In this document: positions 47,640 through 59,000 of the stretch, one piece after another
Numbering within the stretch: the stretch's first letter is position 1
Layout of the letters: each line of letters starts with the position of its first letter
From: Cristatella mucedo
Taxonomy: Eukaryota > Bryozoa > Phylactolaemata > Cristatellidae
Assembly: GCA_009760855.2 (NCBI GenBank)
Contig: WPIO01000082.1
Coordinates: 746,001-810,000 of the forward strand
Direction of reading: 5' to 3'
Length of the DNA: 64,000 bases
Program-made: the position numbers and the translations under genes
Notes under the pieces: model-generated
Databases searched by the model: none
The model's input: only the letters and a program-made list of their open reading frames with translations
What the model was told of the DNA's origin: nothing

Positions 47640-48640
47640 ACTTACACGAGGCCGGGCATGATTATATACTATCGAGAGGTCATGGACGATGCCGGAAAAT
47701 TGTCAAGCCGCTTGTTAAAATGTATGAATAACTCAAAATTCATTATTTCTGTTTATTTTAAATATTTATGAATCAAATTGATCTAAGAGATACACTTACA
47801 ACCTCTTCCACCTCTTCGCTGGAGCATCCGGGAGCATAGATATAGTACGACCTGTACCGGAGTTCCTAAGGACATCAAGTTACTGAGTTTGTTGCGTGCA
47901 CCGTTTCTCAAAATGCAAGCCTTTTAATTTACGTCACAGTGAATTTCCTATAAGCGCCGCGTTGGTTCTAGCCAGATGGTTTAGTTACCTATGAATACGC
48001 TGTTCCGTGAAAGTAATACGTGCTCCCGAAAAAAATACCCGCAGTGCTCCAAACCAATGGCCTCTCGAAAGAGGCAGGGGGCATAAGTCCGCGGGCACTG
48101 GATCGGGGGGGGCTCCAAAACTAATACTAGCGGTGGGGGTTGCCATCTGTATAGTTTTTCCCCTGGTGCACAATATTCCAGGATGTCACTGCTCCTAACA
48201 CAAAAGACATCGTATAGCAAACGCATCCCGATGACAGGATGAGTTTTTTGTCGTTCAGCAGTGAACTTATGGCCTTATCGTCTCGTTTTCCTACCAAGGA
48301 AAAGGTATAAATGCTAATCAACTCGCCCTCCTCTTGCCCAGATTGACCCGCTCACCTAATTGACTTTAAATTGATGTAAGGGAGCGAGATTGAAGCACCG
48401 CCGCAAGTCAAATGCTGGGTTAATGCAAAACTATATCGATGCCGCTGCTTCTAAGGGGAACACCTTAAACTAATGCAACTCAGGCTATTGGGTATTGTTG
48501 TTACAGCTTTTTAAAACTCTGGAATTCTACATCGGCTAAATTAAGATTGCCTCGATATTACTCACGGTTCCTGAAATAATACACTACCTGCTTACACTAT
48601 GCCTGCTGCTTGCGGACCTTTTAATGCTTCCTATACAGCA
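47640..48640. other. Upstream of the RPLP0 promoter; no gene recognised
   Basis: Short ORFs only. The segment next to the TATA box is the likely RPLP0 promoter region, but I see no other motif I can defend. Confidence 0.4.
47661..47668 (-). promoter_or_regulatory. TATA box of RPLP0
   Basis: TATATAAT on the minus strand, about 30 nt upstream of the CTCTG start at 47638, the usual TATA-to-start distance. Confidence 0.65.
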
Positions 48641-48720
48641 TCTGTAAAGTGCTTGGAAAGAGATTCAGTGCTCTGATGGCGCTATGCAAGCATATTATTA
48701 TTATTAGTTATTATGATTAG
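48640..48720 (+). mobile_element. 3' tail of a TTA-type LINE or SINE-2
   Basis: CTGTAAAGTGCTTGGAAAGA, ATTCAGTGCTCTGATGGCGC, then a TATTATTATTA tail. Confidence 0.7.
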
Positions 48721-48899
48721 GAGCCGGAAATGACATAAGGAGTTGTTAGGCGGCGAACAGAGTTCAATTCGTGTGAATGGCGGTCTGCTTTGGTCAGAGC
48801 CTCGAAGGGAGTCGCACGCTTTGGCTAGGGCTGGCTTTACACTCGTGCTTCTGAGGCTACGAAATAGACTGGTCTACGCTCAAGGCTCACGGTCTTGTT

Positions 48900-49160
48900 A
48901 TATTAGGCTTGTTATATTATATTATATATATTATATTTTATATAGTATTATATATATTATATGTTATATTATATTATATTATATTATATTACATTATATA
49001 TATATATATGTATATATATATTATATATAATTTAATATTATTAATATATATATGTATATAATATAGTATGTGTATATTATATACATATAATATAATATAA
49101 TTAATATATATATGTATATGTATATATATATACATATATATGTTATATAGGGCTTGTTAT
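48900..49160. repeat. AT-rich TATA-type repeat block
   Basis: About 260 nt almost wholly A/T with TATAT and TATTA units, framed by copies of GGCTTGTTATAT at about 48906 and 49143. Confidence 0.92.
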
Positions 49161-49173
49161 ATCTTGTTATATT

Positions 49174-49644
49174 GTGTATAAACGCGCTCTCGAAGAGAGA
49201 GCGTTTCCGAGCTCCTCCGCTCCCGGCGGCATACCTGGCTGCTGCGTCTGCAACTTGCTAATAACCACGCACGCCTCGATGCGGCGCCACCTTTGCCGGC
49301 GTTCGTTCACTGTCGCGCGAACCCATAAGAACAAGGACGCCATTAAAAGCGCTGCGTTCGCGGCGAAGGATATTCAGAGCTCTGAAGCCACGCCAGCACA
49401 AAAGCGTAAAAATCGCTTCTCAATACAGCGCATGGGAAACGGACAATTGCCCAGCGAACAGTTTCCCCAGCGGGCAGTAGCCCAAAGCCGGAGGTGGGAA
49501 TATTTCGATTCCGATCAGCTTTTCGTGTGCGCAGTGACGTGCAATAAATCTGTGGTTCTTTCGAAAGATTTCCTTGAAAGCGCGACCTCGTATATTTATA
49601 CTCGTGGTAATTATGCGAGTAGGAAAACGTGCGCTACAAGGTAG
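49174..49644 (+). other. 156-codon open frame, unassigned
   Basis: Begins MYKRALEERAFPSSS and continues without motif, membrane segment or family match. The DNA is CpG-richer than its surroundings. It may be chance, or an exon of an unrecognised gene. Confidence 0.2.
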
Positions 49645-50356
49645 CTTAAAAGCCAGTATCTCAAAATCACGTTGCACCTACTTCTTAGAATAAGACAGTA
49701 AGTTAATTTACGGAAAAATGTATTTAGAAACATTAATCGTAAGACTGCTACGGTAGGACGAAGCGGTAGGAAGCCATCCAGCCGCCGCCAGAAGCCGCCT
49801 TCGCTGGCCCAAGGCCATGCCCGCCAAAATTCTACTCAGAACTGCACCGTCTGCGCACATGAATGAATGTGTATTCATATTATTTGTTATGCGACCGAAA
49901 TTGTGGGCGAAAATTGAATACGCTATTTCTTGCGACTCAAACCGCATGCTGCTAGCGGGTACGTTGGTTCAGCCTGACCCATACTGGTAGTTGAGTCTGC
50001 ACATCGCAAGCTAAACTACTGATGCCAGAAAGATTAACTCATTTTGTATATGATTATATGCAGTGCGATATAAACCATCTCTTATGCACGTAAGAAATAA
50101 TGATCTTAGATCAACCGCATGTTTGCTGATCGTTGCCTTTAACTTTTAGGTAAAGCATGAGATCGCCGAAGATATAATAAACCGGACAACATTTCAGTAC
50201 AATGCAATGTCTGGCAGAGAAAACAGACACCTCACCTAGCGCGCACAGGATACAAGCGCTCAGAAAAAAGCGCGAAATTTTAGCAACTTCGACAAATGCG
50301 TACACGACAAAAGTGCTCAACAGTAATAACAGTGTTTTAAGTACATAATTTGTGGT

Positions 50357-51440
50357 TTGATCCACGAAGCAGAGCCAGCCGATGCCCAACGCCAAACTCT
50401 TTATTCCCACACAGAGCCGCCAGGCGCACCGCCCTTCTCGCCCTCGACTGCCCTCCCGACGTCCGCGTTCCGTCCTCGCCCACTCCCTCCCAATCACAAC
50501 TCATCCCGTGAGTTGGCGGGTGGTGAGAGGACAAAGCCGGCCTGTGGATACACCACAGCCGTCAGAGTGCAGCTGACCGCCGGCCTGTCCTTAGGCCACA
50601 GCTACCAGCTGTCAGCTCCGGGCACTACTGGTCTGCCTGCACCGGCAGTTACCGGCGAGCCCAGCGATACGAACCAACCACGCCCCCTTGATCTTAAGGA
50701 TCAGCATCATTGGCAAGCTATCCCGTCAAGACATAGTCCTGGTACCGGTGAGGAAGTGTCACAGCACGCCTGGGCCGCTGTCCTGGTTCAGCTCTGTCGC
50801 CTTCAGGTGCAGGGGGCGCCTCTTCCTGCCCGGGTACGACGCGCAAGTCGGACACGTGGCGACGCACACCGTCGATCCCGATTCCAACACCCTGGCCCTC
50901 GCTGGTCTCGCGTGCCCTCGGGCCACTCGGTCGTGCAACGAGCGCCGGCGGGCTTCACACAAAGACTCGCTGGCCGACCGCGTATTGAGCAGTCGGCCTC
51001 GGGCCCTGAAGAAGGGGCCTTTCCACTCTACTCCGTACAATTATTTTTTCTCGATGTTGGGTTACCGGGAAAATGAGCTCGTCGAGTCCCAGCTAGTGGG
51101 CTGCCCTACAGCGGCAGCTCATGCACTCGTGAAAAAGACTGGCTATGACCCACATGTCTGGCAAGCCAGACGTCACAGTGTCATGAAAGCCCAAAAAGTG
51201 ACGGACTGGGTTGGTCTTGAGGCCAACTTAAGAAATTACACTAGACAAGCGGCTCGAGTGCATTCTCAACACTACGCGGACGACAATGCTCACCCTGCCA
51301 AGCCTGCTCACACTGGACACAAGCAGTTACGTGACGTTAAGAAAAGCATAAACTTACAAAAACCGTGCACATACCTTAAGTATGCACGGTTCGTGTATGC
51401 TCATAGTTTTGTACGTCCACGGTCATTTTTATGTAAATGA
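50357..51440 (+). other. CpG-rich block with two long overlapping open frames, unassigned
   Basis: GC- and CpG-rich between about 50390 and 51050, against an AT-rich surround. Frame 1 is open at 50357-51076 (239 codons, Pro/Ser/Arg-rich) and frame 3 at 50688-51440 (250 codons), with a 93-codon minus frame between. None shows a domain I recognise. High GC removes stop codons, so long frames are weak evidence. It could be a CpG-island promoter or first exon. Confidence 0.25.
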
Positions 51441-51603
51441 GTACAAGCAAGCCCATATACAAGTACACCACGGAAAATCTGAGGAATCCTTGGCACCTTG
51501 CTATTCTCAAGCTTCATCACGAACATCAAATGGAAGAAACGATTGCTCGATTTAGAACGATAACAACAGCTAGCTATGTGAGCTGCGCTACTCCATAGCC
51601 AAA

Positions 51604-51766
51604 TACTAGCTGATTTAACAGCCTCTTTTGTATAGCGACAGAAGAGCCTATACGGCTATCGCCACCACTTGCAGTGGCGATGAAGAATCACTCACCACAG
51701 GATTCGGACCCACGACCGAGGTCGTGAAAAGCAACCGCCTTACCAACTGTGCCACCACGACTCACC
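51604..51766 (-). mobile_element. SINE-1 copy 4
   Basis: Reverse complement gives GGTGAGTCGTGGTGGCACAG, the GGTCGTGGGTCCGAATCCTG box, GTGGCGATAGCCGTATAGGC and AGGCTGTTAAATCAGC. Confidence 0.88.
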
Positions 51767-51769
51767 AAT

Positions 51770-52740
51770 CGCCGATGCCCACACGAAAAATTACAAGTGT
51801 CGACATTATTGAAGCAACGGAATTGAGTCCCTCAGTCTGTCTAACGACGGCAGATAGGAATTCTCAGCCATCTGATAAATGGGCAGAGAGCTGCGAGCAA
51901 GCCTTTGCAAAAAAGTATATGCTTCCGAACTTTGAGCTGAAAAATCAGTAAAAAAAAGCCACCGTGGCAAGAAAGCAAGCCCAAGCCGAAGAATAAAAGT
52001 GAGCAGGGCAGAACAAACTGAGCTAGCGCTGCTAAACCTACCGGACTACTGCCGCTCTGCAAAATAGAACGCAGAACAAAAGCATCTTTCAAAAAACGTT
52101 GTTCCAAACGCATCTTATGGGTTACACGCAGTTACAGTTTACAAAAATAAGCACTTCTTTATTTGCGGCCAAATTTGAGTTTCTTATAACAAAATAATAA
52201 TAATTATTCATTTATGTGTATTTACTGTGCATTTCTGCGTTTAACCAACATGTTTTGCCGAGCGTGGTGACCTGCCCGCGAACGCGGCTGAAATCGACTG
52301 GACGACGCCTTTCTAGCAGTCTTGCAATTGGGCTCTATCAGTCGGCGTTTCTAAATACGTTTGTCGCATAATCTGGCCTATTATCTTATTCCAATAAATA
52401 AGTGTGACGCAGATCATAAGATATTAGCGTTCGTTTCTACGCTGTCTGGTGGTTTGTGTTCCTTCTTGGATAACTACAAAAGCAATTTTACTCACGTGGT
52501 CGCGCATGTAAGGAACTCTTTTTTGTAACGCACTATAGAGTCGTTGCACTTCGCTGCACAGACGAAAGCTTGTCAGAACCGAAGATTTGCTAACTTGCGG
52601 CTTCGGGCAACTATTAGTTAACCTGATAACACTACTCACTCAAAATGAAACTTAGCATTCAAAACCATAAAATTCTTTTTTGGTACTTGACCGCATAGAT
52701 TCTATTTTGCATGTGTGTGAGTGTGCATGGGCACTTCTTC
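51770..52740. other. No gene recognised
   Basis: A minus-strand open stretch at 52490-52570 (EVQRLYSALQKRVPYMRDH) ends at a good donor-like CAC-GTGAGT and could be an exon, but no partner exon or family was identified. Confidence 0.3.
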
Positions 52741-52746
52741 CGGTCC

Positions 52747-52748
<2 letters not shown>

Positions 52749-52778
<30 letters not shown>

Positions 52779-52822
52779 ATGGTGTTTTTTATTTTGCATG
52801 AGTGTGTGTGTGTGTGTGTGCA
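52749..52822 (+). repeat. Two (TG)n microsatellites
   Basis: TG tracts at 52749-52777 and about 52801-52820, with TG-rich sequence continuing to about 53045. Confidence 0.9.
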
Positions 52823-53504
52823 TGGTTAAGCTCTTTGTGTGTGCACGTTCGTCTGTGTTCGTGCATATGTTTTTGTTTGTCTACATGTTTGTGGTGGTGC
52901 TCATTTATTAGTGCTGCGTGTGTGCTTGTTTGTGCACGTATGTGTGTGTGTGTGCACATCTAGCTGACCGTCCACAAACTGCTGCAGTTGTAGGTATATG
53001 GAGGTTGCAATAGGTTTTGTGTGTGCGTGTGTGTATGTTTGTGGGTGTTTAAGAGCATTCATCAATCCTACATTCCCATGCATACCTGTGCATTTTGGTG
53101 CTAGCTTTGTTTATGCTTAGCATTTGTCGGCAGCTATTTGCAAGCTGTTGGTAATGGAAAGTTATAAACCATCTGCCACCGTCAGTCATGACACTATGCG
53201 ACATGTGTCGACCATGAAAAATCGGGAAGCTTCGAAGGTCCGATGATATGTAGGAGCTGTGATAGGGTATCTCGTGTGGCTTCAGAAACCGTATACCGTT
53301 GCACCGACTTAAAGTATTTTCAAAGGGCAACTATCCTTGTACTGGTGCAATACAGGAGACCACATGGGCTTTTACCACCAAAGCATTGCTCTCGTTCGTC
53401 TTCCTTAGTCAGTCATCCCTACATGCAATACCATTCATTCATGCTATAGCTAACCATTTAATGCTTGTTGACATTATACATGTTACTAACCATTTAATCA
53501 TGCT

Positions 53505-53585
53505 CCCTTTACATCATTTGTCAGTGCCTAGAAAAAGATTAGGTTCTCTGAAGCCACTATACAAATGTATTATTATTATTATGAA
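53505..53585 (+). mobile_element. 3' tail of a TTA-type LINE or SINE-2
   Basis: CAGTGCCTAGAAAAAGATTA, GGTTCTCTGAAGCCACTATA, then an ATTATTATTATTA tail. Confidence 0.75.
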
Positions 53586-53711
53586 AACTGTAATATGGGC
53601 CACAGCACTTCATCAAATAGATAGGATTTTATTTATCATGGTATGTTATGCGTATCTCTGTGGGTGCCTTCAGCACAATTTCTGTTTTACAAACTTGCCT
53701 CTTGGTATTTG

Positions 53712-53787
53712 CTTCCTTTGCAGCAAATGTAAAGTGCCTATAAAGAGATTGAGTTCTCTGAGGGTGCTATACAAATGTATTATTATA
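53712..53787 (+). mobile_element. 3' tail of a TTA-type LINE or SINE-2, second copy
   Basis: GTAAAGTGCCTATAAAGAGA, TTGAGTTCTCTGAGGGTGCT, ATACAAATGTATTATTA; close to the consensus. It runs straight into the LINE fragment that follows. Confidence 0.8.
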
Positions 53788-54085
53788 TCGCTTTCTTACG
53801 CAACGACAACTACTCTCCTACTGCTGACTATGGCACATCCTTTTCAGCGGTCCTGAGCTGCTACTTCTATGCTACTCACTACCTCAACTGCTTTCCTGAC
53901 TCTGCTATGCTTCCCACTTTCTATTTGTTGCGTGAGACGAAGTCTGCTGGCTACCGAATGCGTACCGAAAGCCGCTTAGGCTGTGAGTGCTATACAAAAC
54001 TGTCCTGCACAACACCCAAATGGTCTTTATGACTTTGTGGAGTTACAGACGGAGATACATTACATTATTACATTACATTATTATT
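53788..54085 (+). mobile_element. LINE 3' end, ACATT-tail type
   Basis: Continuous with the copies at 30640 and 14977: CTACTTCTATGCTACTCACT, CGAAAGCCGCTTAGGCTGTG, then GAGTTACAGACGGAGATACA, ACATT repeats and ATTATTATT. Only the last 300 nt are present. Confidence 0.85.
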
Positions 54086-54489
54086 ATTATCACGGTAACC
54101 TTGGTCCATTACCAACCCAGCGAATTTACTTGAGGCCTGTGTGTCCGAACGATTGCTTCCTTTTCAGCAAGCTTTACAGAATATTGCACGCTACCTCCGA
54201 TTATGTATACTGCCAAACTAGTGCTATAGCAAAGCATGCATACATTTATGATATGTTTTCGTCTTTTCCATGCGGTATGATACACCCATCAACTGCAGAT
54301 TAAGCCCAGCTGTCATATCGATGAAGCCGGCAAGAGCTGCTTCCTGTGCTGACCAGTACACGTTGGCCAATATATTTCAGTCATATGACATCAACCAGCA
54401 TAGTATTTCGCATTAGTTTTCCCATAATGTGCCACATGTATGCATGCATATGCCATGGCAGCCAATTGTGAGAACATAGTGGTTTTTCA

Positions 54490-54730
54490 CGGTGAATAAG
54501 CTAAACGGCTTGAGTCAGAAGAGTGGGTGGTACGATGCTTAGCCTGATTGGGAAGTAGTTTGGATGGGTAAGGTAAACCAAAAGAATTAAAGAACTTGAA
54601 AGCGAGTGCCAAACTTTAAAGTCGATACACTGCTTGATGGCAAGCCAGTGCAGGGCAGTGATGCAGCACGGTGACGGTCACGACAGACAGGACTAGCTGC
54701 ACAGTTTTGAACAAAATTAAAAAGTGTTAA
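54490..54730 (-). mobile_element. LINE RT C-terminal fragment
   Basis: Minus strand reads LFNFVQNCAASPVCRDRHRA (VQNAAARLV..R thumb motif), TLKFGTRFQVLKFFNSFGLP, and LLPNQAKHRTTHSSDSSRL in parallel with HQAKHRATRFSESNSL of the copy at 42605. Confidence 0.8.
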
Positions 54731-54803
54731 TGCACATCTAAAAGTACCCCCAAAACACACCTCTAAAAGAACACACAAACCTGCTCAAGGATGCACAAGC
54801 CTA

Positions 54804-54806
<3 letters not shown>

Positions 54807-54884
<78 letters not shown>
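54807..54884 (+). repeat. (CA)n microsatellite
   Basis: About 38 pure CA units. Confidence 0.97.
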
Positions 54885-54885
<1 letters not shown>

Positions 54886-54899
54886 AGTGCACTGATACT

Positions 54900-55545
54900 A
54901 ACAAGTACATTATGATAATAATAAAACCAAAGCAATGACAGTCTGTAGAATGACAGTGAGGAATAAAGTTAACAAGTTATATACACTTGAGCTAAGCCGA
55001 TTGATAAAGATTGCCGCGGTCAATAGTTGCTGGAATGACCTCATTACATCAACTATGGTATCCTTTATCAACGGTGTATTTAGTTTCGGATCCAATCTTA
55101 AGTACTCGGCTTCAGAATCCGTGCTCACTTGTCAGAATATATGCTTTATATGTATTTACACATGTATATGTACTTTTCATATAAGCTTTATATGTATTTA
55201 CCCCGTCACAAAGCATTTTCAGGTGTGCCTGCCTATAAGGGATATCACACTGGAATGTGACCGTTGTTATAACTGCTCCATGAACACAACACCGGCTAAG
55301 GACATGCCCGAGGTTGGGCAAGATATTTCACTAGCGGGCAGTATTTAGATAGGGAACACTGCTGTCTGCTAGTCATATAGATTCCCCCCCCCACTGAGCA
55401 GTGGTTGGGAGGCTGCTTCGCATGACAGACTAGCCTAACCAGGTCTGTGATGTAACCCAGCTCTGTTGGCTGAAGGACGTTATCAAACTGTACACCAGCT
55501 ACTGCTGCTTAAGCTTGTCTAAAAATGATTTTGTGCATGTCACCA
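54900..55545. other. No gene recognised
   Basis: A + strand open frame at 54935-55348 (137 codons) lacks recognisable motifs. A C-run lies near 55388. Confidence 0.4.
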
Positions 55546-55650
55546 GCCCTTGGTTATTGATTCTCTTACAGCAAGCTGTAAAACACCTGGATAGAGATTT
55601 AGTCTTTTAACTGTGCTAAGCCCACGATGCATTATTATTATCATTATTAT
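55545..55650 (+). mobile_element. 3' tail of a TTA-type LINE or SINE-2
   Basis: CTGTAAAACACCTGGATAGA, TTTAGTCTTTTAACTGTGCT, then ATTATTATTATCATTATTAT. Confidence 0.65.
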
Positions 55651-55710
55651 GCAACATACAACCGGTTCCCATGAAAAAAAGAACATTAAAAGAGCATTGT
55701 AGAGCAGCCA

Positions 55711-55716
55711 TTTATT
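55711..55716 (-). terminator. Possible DRG2 polyadenylation signal
   Basis: AATAAA on the minus strand about 240 nt past the DRG2 stop. It is the first match noticed; not otherwise supported. Confidence 0.35.
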
Positions 55717-55956
55717 ATTCTCGTGGGGCCGTGCACAAGGCCGTTCTTTGCACAGTGGGTTAAGGATGTGAGCGAATAGCCCCTGGGAGCAGCAATAGAC
55801 AGTCACAGCAGGTTGAACAGGATCAGAGACAGTCACTGCAGGCTGACCAGGAAGGGAGGCTGTCACAGCAGGGTGACTACGTCGGCAGGAACAAAGCGCA
55901 GCTATGACAAGCCAACAATGGGAAGTTGCATTGTCCAACACCATGTCAACCTCGCT

Positions 55957-56043
55957 CTATTTTTTTACCACCTGGATCACATCGTCTTCCGACAGATGAT
56001 GCTGTAAGCCCACTCGCTGAGGGCTGTATTTGACGCTCCGACC
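55957..56043 (-). CDS. DRG2: DRG2 last exon
   Basis: Acceptor TTTTACTAG, then GRSVKYSPQRVGLQHHLSED, DVIQVVKK and a TAG stop at 55957-55959. The DVIQ(I/V)VKK end is diagnostic of DRG proteins. Confidence 0.93.
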   Translation of the reverse strand, partial: GRSVKYSPQRVGLQHHLSEDDVIQVVKK

Positions 56044-59000
56044 CTAGTAAAATACAAAGGAGGGAAATAAATGCAACACATCAAGCACACATGCAACCAG
56101 CCACGGTGACGAGAGAGATAGATAGAGAGAAAGAGAGAGGGAGAAAGAGAGAGAGAGAGAGTGAGTAAGAGAGAGACTTGAGGAAACTGGGAGAAAATGT
56201 GGGGAGAGGAGAGAGGCAGATGTGAAACAGCATAGCAAGAGAGAAAGACAGGAAGACAGGCAGACAACATGTGCACACACAAAAGCAGCACATGCGACCA
56301 TGTGCACACATAAACATACACACAAACACATGAATCCGGCCTTCAGCTCAGCATTCCCTGTGCGTATCTCTAGAACTGCAAATTTTATATAACAGAATAT
56401 GTATGGTATGAGTATTCGGCAGTTGGATAGCAAGCCCATAATGAGCTTTGGTGTCAGAAAGGAATGCGAGTGGACGATCCCCCAATCTCAATCTACATTG
56501 CTAGCCCTAAAATCCACATAATTGGTTGGGTTCCTTTACTTTTTGAGTTTGGTATTCTGTACAAGGAAACTCGCTTTCTCATGTAATGGTAATAATAATA
56601 CTTTGATATAGCACCCTCAGAGAACTCAATCTCTTTCTAGGCAATTTACATTTGCTAGCACCCACACGGGACCATAGAGCCAAATTCTCCCTACTGAGTC
56701 CAGTGCATGCTCTTTGTCACCTTAAGGGGACTCAATGCGTGTGCAAACAAACGAAGGAAGCATATGTAAATGTTTGACTCAGAAATATGACATCGTGGAC
56801 GCTTTCTTTTTTGACGATGTTAAAAGCCAAGGCTGTGACCAGTTCCAGATCCTGGACTGGCCAAGTCAGAGCCGAGATGCGAACCCAACATAAAACCCAT
56901 GACAGAAGTTAGAGCATAGACTGGAAAAAATAGGTCATCCTGAAGTGAAATAATAATGCAATACTTGTACAGCACCCTGAGAACTTCTGTATTTCTTTCT
57001 AGGTACTTTAAATACATATGCTGGAAAGGGATCATGTCAATTGATTAGCGATAACGTTTGCAATTTCAATGTGCACTCTCAAAGGTCAATTCACACGAAC
57101 GAAATTAAATCCTGAGGGGATTATGTGAGGTTTGAGCTTCTTTCATTTCTTTTGTTGTCTTCAAGTCACAGAATGTCGTGATGTCAGTCGATAATGAGCT
57201 CCAGGCTTTGGGATCACAGGAGCTGAAAGCTCGCTGGTCGCCAAAGGATTTGAGGTTTGGTTAGAGTCAGAGAAGCAATTGGTACAAGAGGAAGCCTGAC
57301 TGATAAGTTTTAAGATAGACAACCCACTGAAGCAGAGCGAAATGACAGACTCTTGAATTCATTACACTGAGATTGGCGAGCCACTGCAAGTTAGTGACAA
57401 GTGGCGCAATGTGGTAGTTTCGACGTTCACGACAGGCCTAGCTGCAGAGCTTTGCACCCAGCTGCAATCGTCTTAGTGAACAGGCAGGAAGACCTGCAAG
57501 TAAATTGTGGTAGAGGTCTAGATGGAATGGGAAGTCACAAATCTGCAGACCAGCTTAGCTGTGGTATCCTTATCTAAGCCAGCCTAAATACTTGCAATGC
57601 TACATAGCTGAAGATTGACAGACCTTATTGTGAAGCTGATGCGGTTATCTAGTGAAAGGTCATTTTCGAACGAGACACCCTTATGAACAAAACAAAAAAC
57701 TATCAACAGTTGGACCTTCCACAGAAAAAGTGGTAGAAAATCACTTTTGAACATTGCGAGACATTTTTGAGGTCAACGCCCACAAAGATCCCTGCCATCG
57801 TTAAAATAAATCACGGAGCACATGCTATTAAAGCTTTTGATTTAACCACATCGTTTTGCACCATAAATGCCTTTAACCAGGGCATATTGGTGAGCCGCGA
57901 CGGCACATTAGGTAAGGCGGTTGCTTTCATGACCTCGGTCCCGAGGTCGTGGGTTCGATTCCTGCTGTGGGCGATTCTTTATCGCCACTGCAAGTGGTGG
58001 TGATAACCGTAAAGGCTCTTCTGTCGCTATACAAAAAAGAGACTGTTTAATCAGCAGGGATTTATTTTATTTATTTATTTATTCTAATTTATTTTAGCTC
58101 CGTTAGCAGCCTATTACTGCGAGCTATCGATCTACTTAGCTTCAGAGCAGCATGCATGTATTTTTCGCGCCAGCATTGTTATGTTCTTTTCACCAGGTAC
58201 TATGATGTATAGACATAAATTTTGGGCAGCCGATAAATAATGAGTGTTTCCGGTATGAAACTTGTCTCGTAAGCCCTTATTACGAACATAGTACCTACAG
58301 CGACAGGTAGTGAGTGCCTCTATGGCTAACTATATGCCGGTGAGCAGAGGACAAGCAGCAGAGGGCTGGCAATTGAGATACCCGGATATAATATGCGGGG
58401 TCAGATATAAATTTGTAAGTTTTTTTTATAGAGCAAAGCCACCACTCGCTTAGAATCTGTCTTTTCGAATCATGCTGCCAAGGCAGCAGAATATGTAAAA
58501 TGCATGCTATCAGTACCCAATGATCATGCTTTCTTTCTAGCTGAACTATTTCTTTCTTTAGTCTTTCTTTCTAGGTGAAGTGTCTAGAAGAGATTTAGTT
58601 CTCCTGGGACACCATACATATGTTTATCCTCATCGCCAACATCGAGAGAATTCCAAAAGCACAGCCGTCGGTCCGAATAGAAACACAGAGCCGTCAAAGA
58701 TCTCGGCCCATGCTCTAATAGCTACCTTTGATGCATTTATTGTTTCAAGGGTACAAAGCAAGGAGTGGGAACAAGATTGCATAGCTTTTACTTATCGAAA
58801 ACTGTGTTAAGACGTGTTTCGATGCAAATCGGAAACTGTGTTAACGTGTGTTTCCATGCACTAGGAATCGGGGATCAATCTCGGCTACTAGCGATTTCTC
58901 GCAATACACTGACAGTGTAAATTGAGGCAGGGAAAGAAAAGACAGACAGTGACCAGGTGCCACCGCAATGCCACCAAGTGACAAAAGCTACGGGAAGATT

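Noticed and set aside
49174-51440. A new multi-gene system between RPLP0 and DRG2
   Set aside because: I looked for one here because the CpG-rich frames are long, but no domain, conserved motif or gene order supports it.
55540-55944. 134-codon minus ORF next to the DRG2 stop
   Set aside because: It lies downstream of the DRG2 stop in the 3' UTR region and contains a TTA-type repeat tail; no family features.
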